Origin: UBA2396 sp038042175
GTDB lineage: Bacteria; Planctomycetota; Phycisphaerae; Phycisphaerales; UBA1924
Assembly (NCBI GenBank): GCA_964358855.1
Contig: CAYHQQ010000004.1
Coordinates: forward strand, 75,044-139,043
Direction of reading: 5' to 3'
Length of the DNA: 64,000 nucleotides
Below are positions 1 through 8,694 of the stretch, one piece after another. The notes beneath the pieces are model-generated. The model saw only the letters and a list, made by a program, of their open reading frames with translations, did no database searches and had not been told where the DNA came from. The position numbers and the translations under genes were made by a program. The number at the start of each line of letters is the position of its first letter. The stretch's first letter is position 1.

Positions 1-1
1 C

Positions 2-3000
2 GTGGTCCTGGGCGATGGACAGGCCATCCAGCCCTCCGACGACGGCAAGGTTGCCATTGTGACCGACGTCAACACCAACGCATCGTGCCAGCAGACGATG
101 TCGACGAAGATCTGGCTCGAGGGACGGGGACTGGTCACGGTTCCGACGCTTCTGGCGGAGCTGAGTCTGCTGCCGGCCGGCTTCACTGTTCGCGAGAGCG
201 ACGGGTACCGGCTCTCGGCGGACGGGCACACGCTCGCGTGCACTCTGGTTGACAGCGGGGGTATTCCCCAGGGGCTGGTGGTGAACATTCAGGGGCTGCC
301 GGTGCTGGACCGCGTGGCGATCGCCAAGAACAACAAGGCGGCCCCGTGGGCGATCGGCACGACGATCGACGTCGGCCCCGGACCCACGAGCCTGGCGACG
401 GGCGATGTGAATGCGGACGCGAGGCTGGACCTTGCGGTGGGGTTCAGCGGGGGCGATCAGGCCACGGTGCTCTTGAACACCACGACGGTGGATTGCGATG
501 CGACGGCGAGTGTGCGTCACTGGAGCGCGCGGGATCCGTTCTTTGATACCACGCAGGCTCCAAGGCCGTCAGCCCGGTCGTCGTACGCGGCCGCGTACTG
601 CACGGGGTCGGGCGCCGGCTACCTGTTTGGCGGGGTGAGCGGGAGCACGCGCTACGCCGACCTTTGGAAGTTTGACGGGCTGCTCTGGCAGCAGGTCACA
701 CCGGTGAATCAGGGACCCAGTGCGCGCGATGGAGCGACGATGGTGTACGACACGCGGCGCAACAGGATGATGATGTTTGGCGGCTTTGACGGGAGTGCGT
801 ACCTCTCCGACCTGTGGGAATACGACCTGGCCTTGAACAGGTGGTTCTCTTTCACGGGCGGCTTTCGACCGACAGGTCGCGCCAGGCACGCGGCGGTGTT
901 CGATTCGAATCGAAACCTGATGTACATCCACGGCGGCTGGAACGGGGCGCTGACCAACGACTCATGGGATTGCTTTGTCTCAGGCTCGTCGGGGTCCTGG
1001 AGCAGACGGCCAACCACCCCGAACGCGCGGTACTCGCACACTGCGGCTTACGATCCGATCCGGGCCCGCACGGTGATTCACGGCGGAGTGCTCAATGGGG
1101 TCACGCTCGCGGACACGTGGGAGCTCAACTTCCTGACATGGACCCAGGTTGCCAGCGGCGGGCCGACGGCGCGATATGGGCACACGATGTACTACAACTG
1201 GCTGCGCAAGTCGGTGGAGATCTTCGGGGGTTGGTCGGGCATGGCGATGGCAGACAGCTGGGGCTGGGACGGCGCCATCTGGAAGAATCTGGCGAGCTCG
1301 ATCCAGAACGACGGCCTTCCGCCCGCGCCCCGGTACGACGCGACGGCCATGTATCTTCAGGATTCGGGCGCCGTACTCGTGTTTGGAGGGTTGGAAACAG
1401 TCCCCGCGCAGGCGCCCCGTGGCGACTCGTGGGAGCTGTTCGACAGCGACAACGCGACCTCGGCGACGATCCAGGGACCGAGCAGCGTGTACCTTTGGGA
1501 TCGGGCGACCTTCTCGGTGGTGGGACAGAGAACGTACGCCTGGCGTGGTGATGTGCGGTATCAGTGGCGGCGCAATGGCGTTGCCATCGTCGATGGGCTG
1601 GGGATCAGCGGTGCGCGCACCGACACCATCTCGGTGGACGCGTTTACGCACGACGAGGCGGGACGCTACGACTGCATGATCTCGACCGTCTGCGGGACGA
1701 CCATCACGCGCCCGCACACGGTGACGTACCTGAACTGTATTTCGCCGACGAACACGACGGTCGTCGGGTTGCCCGTCTTCTGCGTCGGACAGACGATTCA
1801 GCTTGGCTCAACCTGGGACTCCTCCGGCCCCGCTCCGACCTTCCGCTGGTACAAGGACGGTCAGATCCTCTACAACTACGGGTCCACGTCCGGGGTTACG
1901 ACGCCAACGCTCACGATCACAAATCCGTCAGCGGCGGACGCTGGTTCCTACTCGATCCGGGTCATGACGACCTGCGGCTACCAGGACAGTCCCGGGTTCG
2001 CATTGCGCGCGCTGCTGACCAACGAGGTGGCGATCACCAGCGCGACCACGCAGGTCACGCCCGATCTGGGCGCGACGTTTGACCTTCAGATTGCTTACGG
2101 CTCTTGCTTGAACGCCACGGTCCAGTGGTACGGGCCCACGGGGGCCGCCCTGAGCGAGGGTGGGCGATTCACCGGCACGGGGACAACGCATCTGCGCGTC
2201 ACCGATGCGAGGTTCGAGGACAGCGGGACGTACACCGTGCGGGTGACCACAGCGACGGGCAGCGCCGAGTCGCACCCGATCGTGAACGTTGTGTGCGCCC
2301 GCGGCACATGGACCGAAGCGCTGATGGATGGTCTGAGCGCACGTTCGTACGCCGCGATCGCGACCGACACCACGCTGGGGCGAACGATCCTGTTCGGCGG
2401 GCACTCGCTTGGCGCGAGTACTGGCACATGGGCGTTCGACGGACAGACGTGGACGCTCCTGGCGACGGTTGGGGCCGAGCCGCCTGGCCGCGAATCGTCG
2501 AGGATGGCGTACGACAGGCGTCGGCAGAAGATGGTGATGGTGGGGGGGAGTATTAGCGGCGTTCAGACTGGAGAGACGTGGGAGTTTGACGGCGTCTCCT
2601 GGGCGCTCGCGAGTGTGTTGCCGACGAATCGCTTGCTGAACGGGATGGCCTACGACGAGCTGCGCAGGGAGATGGTGACGGTGACGGACGAAGGCGACAC
2701 GTACGCGTGGGACGGCACCGCGTGGTTGCTCAAAGGACCGGCACCGTCGGTGGGACTCTACGGTGCTGGGCTCGCGTTCGATCCCGACTCGGGCAAGGTG
2801 ATCCTGTTTGGCGGACAGCTCTCGACGTCGGACACCTGGGCCTGGGACGGCACGGCGTGGACCCGGATCGCGACCCTTGGTCCCCCGGCGCGGACCTACG
2901 GCCAGCTGACCTTTGACCCATCACGCGGGCGGGTGGTGCTGCATGGCGGAAACACCGGAGAAGAAGCGTTCGACACCTGGGTTTGGAACGGGTCGGCTTG

Positions 3001-4642
3001 GGAACAGATCCTGAACCCCGGAACGCCACCGAGGAACTGGGCTTCGCAGGCCGTGCTCGTCGAGAGTCCGCGCGGGGATGGGCTCTCTTTCATCGGCGGA
3101 TACGCGACGGGCACCGAGAAAATCTCGGTTGAGTCGCTCTCCAATGGCCTTCGTCGTGTGACGGCCGCCTGCCAACCGCACTCCGCCAGCGTCACTGTCG
3201 GCAGTTCGCTCGACCTTTCCTCTTGTGTCACCGGCACGATCGGCTCGGTCTCCTACAAGTGGCTCAAGGACGGCGTGATACTGACGAACGGCCTCAATTC
3301 CAACGGGGGCGTCGTCAGCGGCGCGATCTCCACAAGCCTTCACGTCGCACCCATGCGCCCAGGCGACGAGGGCTTCTACACGTTCGTCGCCACGGATCAG
3401 TGCGGCTCGTCGTACTCCGTGCCAGCCTATATCAAGGTCGAGGAGCCCGGGTGCCTCTCGCACCACGCCGAGTTCATCGCACTGGGCAACCTGGGCGGCT
3501 CGCCCGCGCAGAGCTACGCTGGCGGCATCTCGCCCGACGGCACCTTCGCCACCGGATTCACCAATGGCCCCAGCGGACGCGAGGGCTTTGTCTGGAGCGC
3601 CTCGGGCGGCATGGTCGGACTTGGTGATCTCGCGGGCGGGAACACCGACAGCATCGCCGTCTCCTCGAGTCAGTACGCGCAGACCATCGTCGGCCTTGGC
3701 TTTGACGCCACGGGAAAGCGGGCGGTCCTCTGGTCGCCGGGGCAACTGGGACCCATCTCCAGCGCGGATCTGTCCGGCGGCGTGGTCGACGCCTCGGGAC
3801 GCGATGTCAGCGGCGATGGGGCTGTCCGCGTCGGCCAGGCCTCGTCGGCCTTGGGCCTTGAGGCGTTCTTTTGGAACGATTTGGGGATCTTCCCTCTGGG
3901 CGATCTGGCGGGCGGAACTTTCCTGAGCAACGCGAACTCCATCTCCTTTGACGCGTCGACGATCGTCGGCTACGGAAGCACCGGCGCGGGCCAGTTCGCG
4001 ACGCGCTGGGTCAATGGCGGCGCGCCGAGCTCGCTGGGAGAACTCCCCGGCGGCGCGGTCAACAGCTCCGCTTCGGGCGTGTCGGGCGATGGTTCGATGA
4101 TCGTCGGTTCATCGAGCTCGGCCGCGGGTGTCGAGGCGTTCTACTGGACGCAGGGCGAAGGAATGATCTCCATCGGCGATCTGCCGGGCGGCACGGTGAA
4201 CGGCGTCGCGACCAATGTCTCGGCGAGCGGCGAGGTCGTTGTTGGCAATGGAACCACAAGCGTCGGGGCCGAGGCGTTCATCTGGACCAGGCAGATCGGC
4301 ATGCGCCGGCTGGTCGACGTGCTGGCGGATCAGGGCGTCCTTCTGCCCGTTGGGTGGCGACTGGCCGGTGCATCGGATGTCTCGGGCGACGGCCTCACCA
4401 TCGCCGGGCGGGCGATTCGAGCCGACGGCGCGGAAGAAGCGGTCGTGGTTCGCCTCCGAACACTCTGCGGTGCCGATTTCAATCACGATGGTGCGGTCGA
4501 CTTCTTCGATTACGACGAATTTGTGGCGTGCTTTGAAGGCCAGGGATGCCCCCAGTGCACCACTGCGGATTTCGACGCCGATGGAACTGCTGACTTCTTC
4601 GACTATGACGCGTTTGTGGTGGCGTTTGAGAGCGGATGTTGA
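2..4642 (+). CDS. Giant secreted Kelch/Ig/HAF-repeat protein with dockerin-like C-terminus (5' partial)
   Basis: 1546 residues are visible; the frame is open to the window edge, so the true start and any signal peptide are probably upstream. Approximate domain order: an FG-GAP-like stretch near residue 130 (LATGDVNADARLDLAVGFSG); Kelch-type propeller repeats (FGGxxG, DTWELN, DSWGWDG) at 190-490; three Ig-like segments at 500-770 (YQWRRNGVAI, AGRYDCMIS, TFRWYKDGQIL); a second Kelch block at 770-1050; another Ig-like domain at 1060-1150; HAF-type repeats at 1155-1480 (GDLAGG, VSGDGxxIVG). It closes with paired Ca-binding loops (ADFNHDGAVDFFDYDEF, then ADFDADGTADFFDYDAF), as in planctomycete dockerin-like tails. 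It is probably a cell-surface or secreted adhesion or polymer-interaction protein. The domain families are clear; the function is inferred. Confidence 0.9.
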   Translation: MVLGDGQAIQPSDDGKVAIVTDVNTNASCQQTMSTKIWLEGRGLVTVPTLLAELSLLPAGFTVRESDGYRLSADGHTLACTLVDSGGIPQGLVVNIQGLPVLDRVAIAKNNKAAPWAIGTTIDVGPGPTSLATGDVNADARLDLAVGFSGGDQATVLLNTTTVDCDATASVRHWSARDPFFDTTQAPRPSARSSYAAAYCTGSGAGYLFGGVSGSTRYADLWKFDGLLWQQVTPVNQGPSARDGATMVYDTRRNRMMMFGGFDGSAYLSDLWEYDLALNRWFSFTGGFRPTGRARHAAVFDSNRNLMYIHGGWNGALTNDSWDCFVSGSSGSWSRRPTTPNARYSHTAAYDPIRARTVIHGGVLNGVTLADTWELNFLTWTQVASGGPTARYGHTMYYNWLRKSVEIFGGWSGMAMADSWGWDGAIWKNLASSIQNDGLPPAPRYDATAMYLQDSGAVLVFGGLETVPAQAPRGDSWELFDSDNATSATIQGPSSVYLWDRATFSVVGQRTYAWRGDVRYQWRRNGVAIVDGLGISGARTDTISVDAFTHDEAGRYDCMISTVCGTTITRPHTVTYLNCISPTNTTVVGLPVFCVGQTIQLGSTWDSSGPAPTFRWYKDGQILYNYGSTSGVTTPTLTITNPSAADAGSYSIRVMTTCGYQDSPGFALRALLTNEVAITSATTQVTPDLGATFDLQIAYGSCLNATVQWYGPTGAALSEGGRFTGTGTTHLRVTDARFEDSGTYTVRVTTATGSAESHPIVNVVCARGTWTEALMDGLSARSYAAIATDTTLGRTILFGGHSLGASTGTWAFDGQTWTLLATVGAEPPGRESSRMAYDRRRQKMVMVGGSISGVQTGETWEFDGVSWALASVLPTNRLLNGMAYDELRREMVTVTDEGDTYAWDGTAWLLKGPAPSVGLYGAGLAFDPDSGKVILFGGQLSTSDTWAWDGTAWTRIATLGPPARTYGQLTFDPSRGRVVLHGGNTGEEAFDTWVWNGSAWEQILNPGTPPRNWASQAVLVESPRGDGLSFIGGYATGTEKISVESLSNGLRRVTAACQPHSASVTVGSSLDLSSCVTGTIGSVSYKWLKDGVILTNGLNSNGGVVSGAISTSLHVAPMRPGDEGFYTFVATDQCGSSYSVPAYIKVEEPGCLSHHAEFIALGNLGGSPAQSYAGGISPDGTFATGFTNGPSGREGFVWSASGGMVGLGDLAGGNTDSIAVSSSQYAQTIVGLGFDATGKRAVLWSPGQLGPISSADLSGGVVDASGRDVSGDGAVRVGQASSALGLEAFFWNDLGIFPLGDLAGGTFLSNANSISFDASTIVGYGSTGAGQFATRWVNGGAPSSLGELPGGAVNSSASGVSGDGSMIVGSSSSAAGVEAFYWTQGEGMISIGDLPGGTVNGVATNVSASGEVVVGNGTTSVGAEAFIWTRQIGMRRLVDVLADQGVLLPVGWRLAGASDVSGDGLTIAGRAIRADGAEEAVVVRLRTLCGADFNHDGAVDFFDYDEFVACFEGQGCPQCTTADFDADGTADFFDYDAFVVAFESGC

Positions 4643-4822
4643 ATCCTGCAGGGACCTTGCCCTGGCCTTACTATCTTTACAGCGGCCTTTCCATGGCTTG
4701 AGCGCAAGGCCGAGGGCGGTACGGCGTTTGTACGCAATCTCAAGCCAAAGGTGATTGCCACCGATAACATGGAGGGCATGAACGCCTTGATGCTCACGTT
4801 GGTCTGGTTCAAAGTCCCATGA
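4643..4822 (+). pseudogene. Orphan in-frame C-terminal peptide (possible gene remnant)
   Basis: Directly after the stop of the giant exoprotein, the same frame stays open for 59 codons and reads like real protein (FPWLERKAEGGTAFVRNLKP, then NMEGMNALMLTLVWFKVP). Its stop forms an ATGA overlap with the next gene's start at 4819, as expected for a former upstream operon member. No convincing start or Shine-Dalgarno site precedes the plausible part. I do not recognise the family. It may be the 3' end of a gene truncated by recombination, or a chance open stretch. Confidence 0.4.
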
Positions 4823-5241
4823 AAATCGTCGCACGACTCATGATCGCTCTGGCCCTGGTCTTCCAATCCCTGCCGGGAATTGGGGCGGCTCAGTGCGCGT
4901 CGATGCGCGGCGGCGAAGCGTTGGGCGAGTTCGTGCCGACGCGTCGTCCTTCGGTTTGTTCGTGCTGTTCGGACCCGGCCGCGGCAGGAACAGCGACATG
5001 CATGCCCCAGGAGATGGCCGTGACGTGCTGTTGCGGCGAGCCGGCGCGTGACCAACCGCAGGCTCCTCCCGTGGATTCCAAGGGCAAGGCGCTCGAACAG
5101 TTGCTGGGCTATCTGCCGGCAGCGACGTGCGTGTGGCGGCTGGAGCCGGCGCCGACGGCAACCTCGCCGATCCGTGTCGAGCAAACTGCCCGCTGGGTGG
5201 CCGATTCCATCCAATCGCTCCTGTGCGTATGGGTGATGTAG
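4819..5241 (+). CDS. Small Cys-rich secreted protein at the head of the copper-efflux operon
   Basis: 140 residues. It begins with a typical signal peptide (MKIVARLMIALALVF, cleavage likely after GIGAA). The mature part is rich in Cys and Met: CSCCS, CMPQEM and CCCGEP between about residues 48 and 75, the kind of cluster that binds soft metals. The start ATG overlaps the stop of the preceding open peptide. The TolC-type gene follows about 120 bases downstream on the same strand, so it may be co-transcribed. No family was recognised. A periplasmic copper or silver chaperone or sponge is an inference from composition and context. Confidence 0.7.
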   Translation: MKIVARLMIALALVFQSLPGIGAAQCASMRGGEALGEFVPTRRPSVCSCCSDPAAAGTATCMPQEMAVTCCCGEPARDQPQAPPVDSKGKALEQLLGYLPAATCVWRLEPAPTATSPIRVEQTARWVADSIQSLLCVWVM

Positions 5242-5363
5242 ATCCACGGTGAATGAGCGGCATTGCGCGCTCATTTCAGCGTCGGAACTTGTCGCCGTCT
5301 CCTTCCGCGCGCTCTGACGTGTGGAAGGACCGATCCCATCACCGCCATCTGGAGTCACTCAAC

Positions 5364-6869
5364 ATGCACGCTCGCGCCACCAAGGGTGCGCCCGGCCAGG
5401 GCCGCCGCCTCCAATCGCCCGCCCGTGTTCTTCAACTCAGGCGACGGCCTCTGCGTCGGGCAAACGCTTGCTTGCTCGCGAGCGCGTTTCTGGCGCTGAG
5501 TGGGTGCGTTCTTTCGCCCCAGGGCGCCGAGTCCGAGCGGGCCCGTCTGGCGGACGTCGGCAAGGCGTACGAGCCCAGGTTCGAGGAAAGGGTGCTCGCG
5601 GACCTGCCCGACGCGCCCGTGTGGCAGGACATTCTGCACAGGGCCTTCATGGCCAACGGCGATGTCGAGGGCGCGTACTTCAGGTGGAAGGCCGCGGTCG
5701 AGCGCATCGACGTCGCGGGGGCCTGGCCCAACAGCGACGTCTCGCTGGGGTACGAGTACATGTTCTCGCGCGAGAGGATGAAGGCGTTTGATCGGAGCAC
5801 CTTCACCGCCGGGTTCGACTCTGCGATGAGCCTGTCCTTGCCCATCAAGGTCGAGCAGGGCGCCAAGGTCGCGCTCGACGAGGCCAGGGTCGCCGGCGAG
5901 GAGTTTCGGGTGGCGAAGTTCGACCTCCAGCGAGCCGTGCTGCAGACCTGGGCCGAGTACGTGCTGCAGGAGCAACTCATCGCCCTGCGCACCGAGGACC
6001 TGGCCATCCGGCGCGTGCAGGCCGAGGCCGCCGCGGGCGGCGTGCGTTCGGGCCGTCGCGTGCGGGATGTCCTGGCGGCCGACCTTGACCTGCGGACCGA
6101 CGAGAACGGGCTGCTGGACCTTCGCAGTGAGCACGACCAGACCCGAGCGAAGCTCAACGCCCTGATGGGGCGACCCCCGCAGCTTCCCTTGCGTGCGCCG
6201 CTCGCGTTTCCTCCGCCCAGAGAGTTGCCCGACGACGACGCGGTGCTGTTCAGCGCCGCGGCCGACAGGTTCCCGGAGGTCGCGGTGCTGGGGCGTGAGG
6301 TCGAGGGGCGAGCCGACGCCCTCGAGCTGGCGCGACTGCGATGGATTCCCGACATAAGCCCCACGCTGGGATTCACGGGATCGCTCTCGCAGACCGTGGG
6401 CCTGATGCTCACGCTGCCGACGAACATCGCGGGAATCCGGGGGCAGATCAGAGAAGCCCAGGCGCAGCTCCGCGCGTCGCAGGCGATGCTGCGCCAGCGA
6501 TCGTCGGATCGGATCGGCGAGTACTTTTCGCTCCTGCTCATGTACCGCAACGCGCAGCGTCAGGCCGCGGTGCTCGAGACCGCCATCCTTCCGGCGGCAA
6601 AGCGTCTGAGCGACGAGCAGGTGCGTGCATACGAGGGCGGGGCGTCGACGTTTGCCGAGGTCATCGAGAGCCGGCGCCTGCCGCTGAGCATCCGCGAGCT
6701 CATCGCGACCGCCCACGCCCAGATGGACAAAGCGCTCGTGGAGATCGAGTGCTGTCTCGGGCTGGATATCGAGCAACTCCCATCGGCGGCCCCGCCGCTC
6801 CCTCCGGGTGAGGTCCCACCCGCCCCGCCCGTGAATGCAGACAAGCAGGAGGCCCGCCATGAGCACTGA
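5364..6869 (+). CDS. TolC-family outer-membrane efflux lipoprotein
   Basis: 501 residues. It has an N-terminal export signal with a lipobox (LALSGC, Cys near residue 47) after an unusually long basic n-region. The rest is mostly helical, with the duplicated pattern of outer membrane factors (VLQTWAEYVLQEQL; QIREAQAQLRASQAMLRQ). The ATG at 5364 is chosen because GGAG lies nine bases upstream; the frame is open to 5253 but without a ribosome site. Its 3' end overlaps the adaptor gene by 11 bases, indicating translational coupling. In HME-RND systems this component is the outer-membrane channel (CusC-like). Assignment is by helical pattern and operon position. Confidence 0.88.
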   Translation: MHARATKGAPGQGRRLQSPARVLQLRRRPLRRANACLLASAFLALSGCVLSPQGAESERARLADVGKAYEPRFEERVLADLPDAPVWQDILHRAFMANGDVEGAYFRWKAAVERIDVAGAWPNSDVSLGYEYMFSRERMKAFDRSTFTAGFDSAMSLSLPIKVEQGAKVALDEARVAGEEFRVAKFDLQRAVLQTWAEYVLQEQLIALRTEDLAIRRVQAEAAAGGVRSGRRVRDVLAADLDLRTDENGLLDLRSEHDQTRAKLNALMGRPPQLPLRAPLAFPPPRELPDDDAVLFSAAADRFPEVAVLGREVEGRADALELARLRWIPDISPTLGFTGSLSQTVGLMLTLPTNIAGIRGQIREAQAQLRASQAMLRQRSSDRIGEYFSLLLMYRNAQRQAAVLETAILPAAKRLSDEQVRAYEGGASTFAEVIESRRLPLSIRELIATAHAQMDKALVEIECCLGLDIEQLPSAAPPLPPGEVPPAPPVNADKQEARHEH

Positions 6870-8691
6870 CACGCCGATTGTCCGTTCCCGCGCCGGCAGG
6901 CCGGGATCGTGGGTGATTCTCCTTCTGGTCGCCGGCGGGTGTCTCTACGCTGGCATGCGCTGGCACGAAACCCTCGAGCGATGGCTCGTGCCCAGCACCG
7001 TCGCCGGTCGGCCCGCTGCGGTCGCCGGTGAGTCCCCGGAGAGAAAGCAACTCTGGACCTGCGGGATGCACCCTCAGGTGATTCAGGATCATCCCGGCGA
7101 CTGTCCGATCTGCCACATGAAACTCACGCCAATGGTCGGCGACGGCGCGAGCAAGTCGCCCGGGGATTCGGGCGTCGTGGTGATCGACCCTGCGATCGTG
7201 CAGCGCATGGGCGTGCGCGTCGCCGAGGTGACCCAGGGCCCCCTCGCCCAGACTCTTCGCGCGTTCGCAAGGATCACCGAGGCCGAATCGGCGCACCGAG
7301 ATGTCAACCTGCGGGTCTCGGGTTGGATCCAGAATCTGCACGCCAACACCGACGGGATGTCGGTGAGAAAGGGGGAGGCCCTCTTCGACCTCTACAGCCC
7401 CGAGCTCAGGCTTGCCATCGAGGAGCTGATCTCCGCGCACCGATCCGCCAAGACCATCGCGAGCGACACGAACAGCTCGCTGCGCGAGACGAGCGAGTCT
7501 CTGGTCGCCGCGGCCGAGAGCCGTTTGCTCGCCCTGGATCTGTCGCCCGAGCAGGTCAAGGAATTCGGTTCGATGGAGCGAGCCCCCCTGGTGGTGTCGA
7601 TTGTGTCGCCCGTCGACGGCCACATCACCGAGAAGGCTGGCGTGTACACCGGATCGTCGGTCACGGCCGGGCAGCGAGTCCTTCGGATCGCCCAGCGGAC
7701 CACGATGTGGGTCGAGGGACGAGTGCCCGAGGGCGACCTTGGGCGCGTGCGGATCGGGCAGAAGATGCGGGCCCGGGTCGACGCGTACCCCGGACGGGCG
7801 TTCGAGGGCGAGGTGATCTTCATCCACCCGCACCTGGACGAGATGACGCGGACGGCGCTGGTCCGGATGCAACTCGCAAACCACGACGGCGCACTGCACG
7901 AAGGGATGTATGCGAACCTGGACATCGAGGTGGGAAGTGGCGAACTCGCCGTGCTGGTTCCACGGGAGGCGATCATCGATTCGGGAGAGTCGCAGGTCGT
8001 CTTCGTCAGCGCCGGCAAGGGGCGGTACGAGCCCCGCCGGGTTGTGATGGGCCTGGGCGGGGAGAAGGGCCTCGTGCAGGTGCTCAGCGGCCTCAAGGCG
8101 GGCGAGCAGGTTGTCGCCAGCGGGCAGTTCCTGGTGGATTCCGAGAGCCGGCTGCGCGAGGCGATCGCCAAGTTTCTGGATCAAAGTCCGGCCGCCGCCG
8201 TGCCCGCGGGCGGAGCCAAATCCTCTTCGGACGTCAAGGTGCTCCGCATCTCGGTGTCGCCGGCTAAGGTCGACGCGGTTGTCGCTGGCTATCTGGCGCT
8301 CGCCGAAGCGCTGGGCGCGACTCAGAAGGAGGATTCGCCATTGAAGGTCGAGGAGCTCGTCGCGTCCATCCACGCGCTCCACGCCGAGGTGACTGTCCCC
8401 GAGGGCGTCCGCCTCATCACGTCCGCGGCGAGCGCCGCCGAGGCCATGAAGGGCCAGTCGCTCGACAGACAACGCGAACTTTTCAAGGCTTTGAGCGCCC
8501 TGGTGATCGATCTGGTGGAGGCGATGCCGCCCTCTCCCGCGATCGTCGCCTCGCTTTACGTGGTCAACTGCCCGATGGCCAAGGGCGACTGGCTGCAGCG
8601 GACACGGGAGGTCGCCAACCCGTACTACGCCCAGGAAATGAAGGAGTGTGGCTCGGTAGTGCGGTCGGTTGGTGCGAAAGGGGGGAAGTGA
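6859..8691 (+). CDS. cusB: CusB/HlyD-type periplasmic adaptor with heavy-metal-binding domain
   Basis: 610 residues. An N-terminal membrane anchor (WVILLLVAGGCLYAGM) is followed by a heavy-metal-binding module near residue 55 (WTCGMHPQV, CPICHMKLTPM), then the usual adaptor parts: barrel-sandwich (GWIQNLHANTDGMSVRKG), helical hairpin, beta-barrel (VEGRVPEGDLGRV) and membrane-proximal domain (VLVPREAIIDSGE). A C-terminal extension after about residue 470 resembles the DUF3347-type metal-binding domain, ending NCPMAKGDW and KECGSV. AGGAGG sits just before the ATG. It links the inner pump to the outer channel in Cu/Ag export. Two additional metal-binding segments suggest it also hands metal to the pump. 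Confidence 0.93.
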   Translation: MSTDTPIVRSRAGRPGSWVILLLVAGGCLYAGMRWHETLERWLVPSTVAGRPAAVAGESPERKQLWTCGMHPQVIQDHPGDCPICHMKLTPMVGDGASKSPGDSGVVVIDPAIVQRMGVRVAEVTQGPLAQTLRAFARITEAESAHRDVNLRVSGWIQNLHANTDGMSVRKGEALFDLYSPELRLAIEELISAHRSAKTIASDTNSSLRETSESLVAAAESRLLALDLSPEQVKEFGSMERAPLVVSIVSPVDGHITEKAGVYTGSSVTAGQRVLRIAQRTTMWVEGRVPEGDLGRVRIGQKMRARVDAYPGRAFEGEVIFIHPHLDEMTRTALVRMQLANHDGALHEGMYANLDIEVGSGELAVLVPREAIIDSGESQVVFVSAGKGRYEPRRVVMGLGGEKGLVQVLSGLKAGEQVVASGQFLVDSESRLREAIAKFLDQSPAAAVPAGGAKSSSDVKVLRISVSPAKVDAVVAGYLALAEALGATQKEDSPLKVEELVASIHALHAEVTVPEGVRLITSAASAAEAMKGQSLDRQRELFKALSALVIDLVEAMPPSPAIVASLYVVNCPMAKGDWLQRTREVANPYYAQEMKECGSVVRSVGAKGGK

Positions 8692-8694
8692 CGC

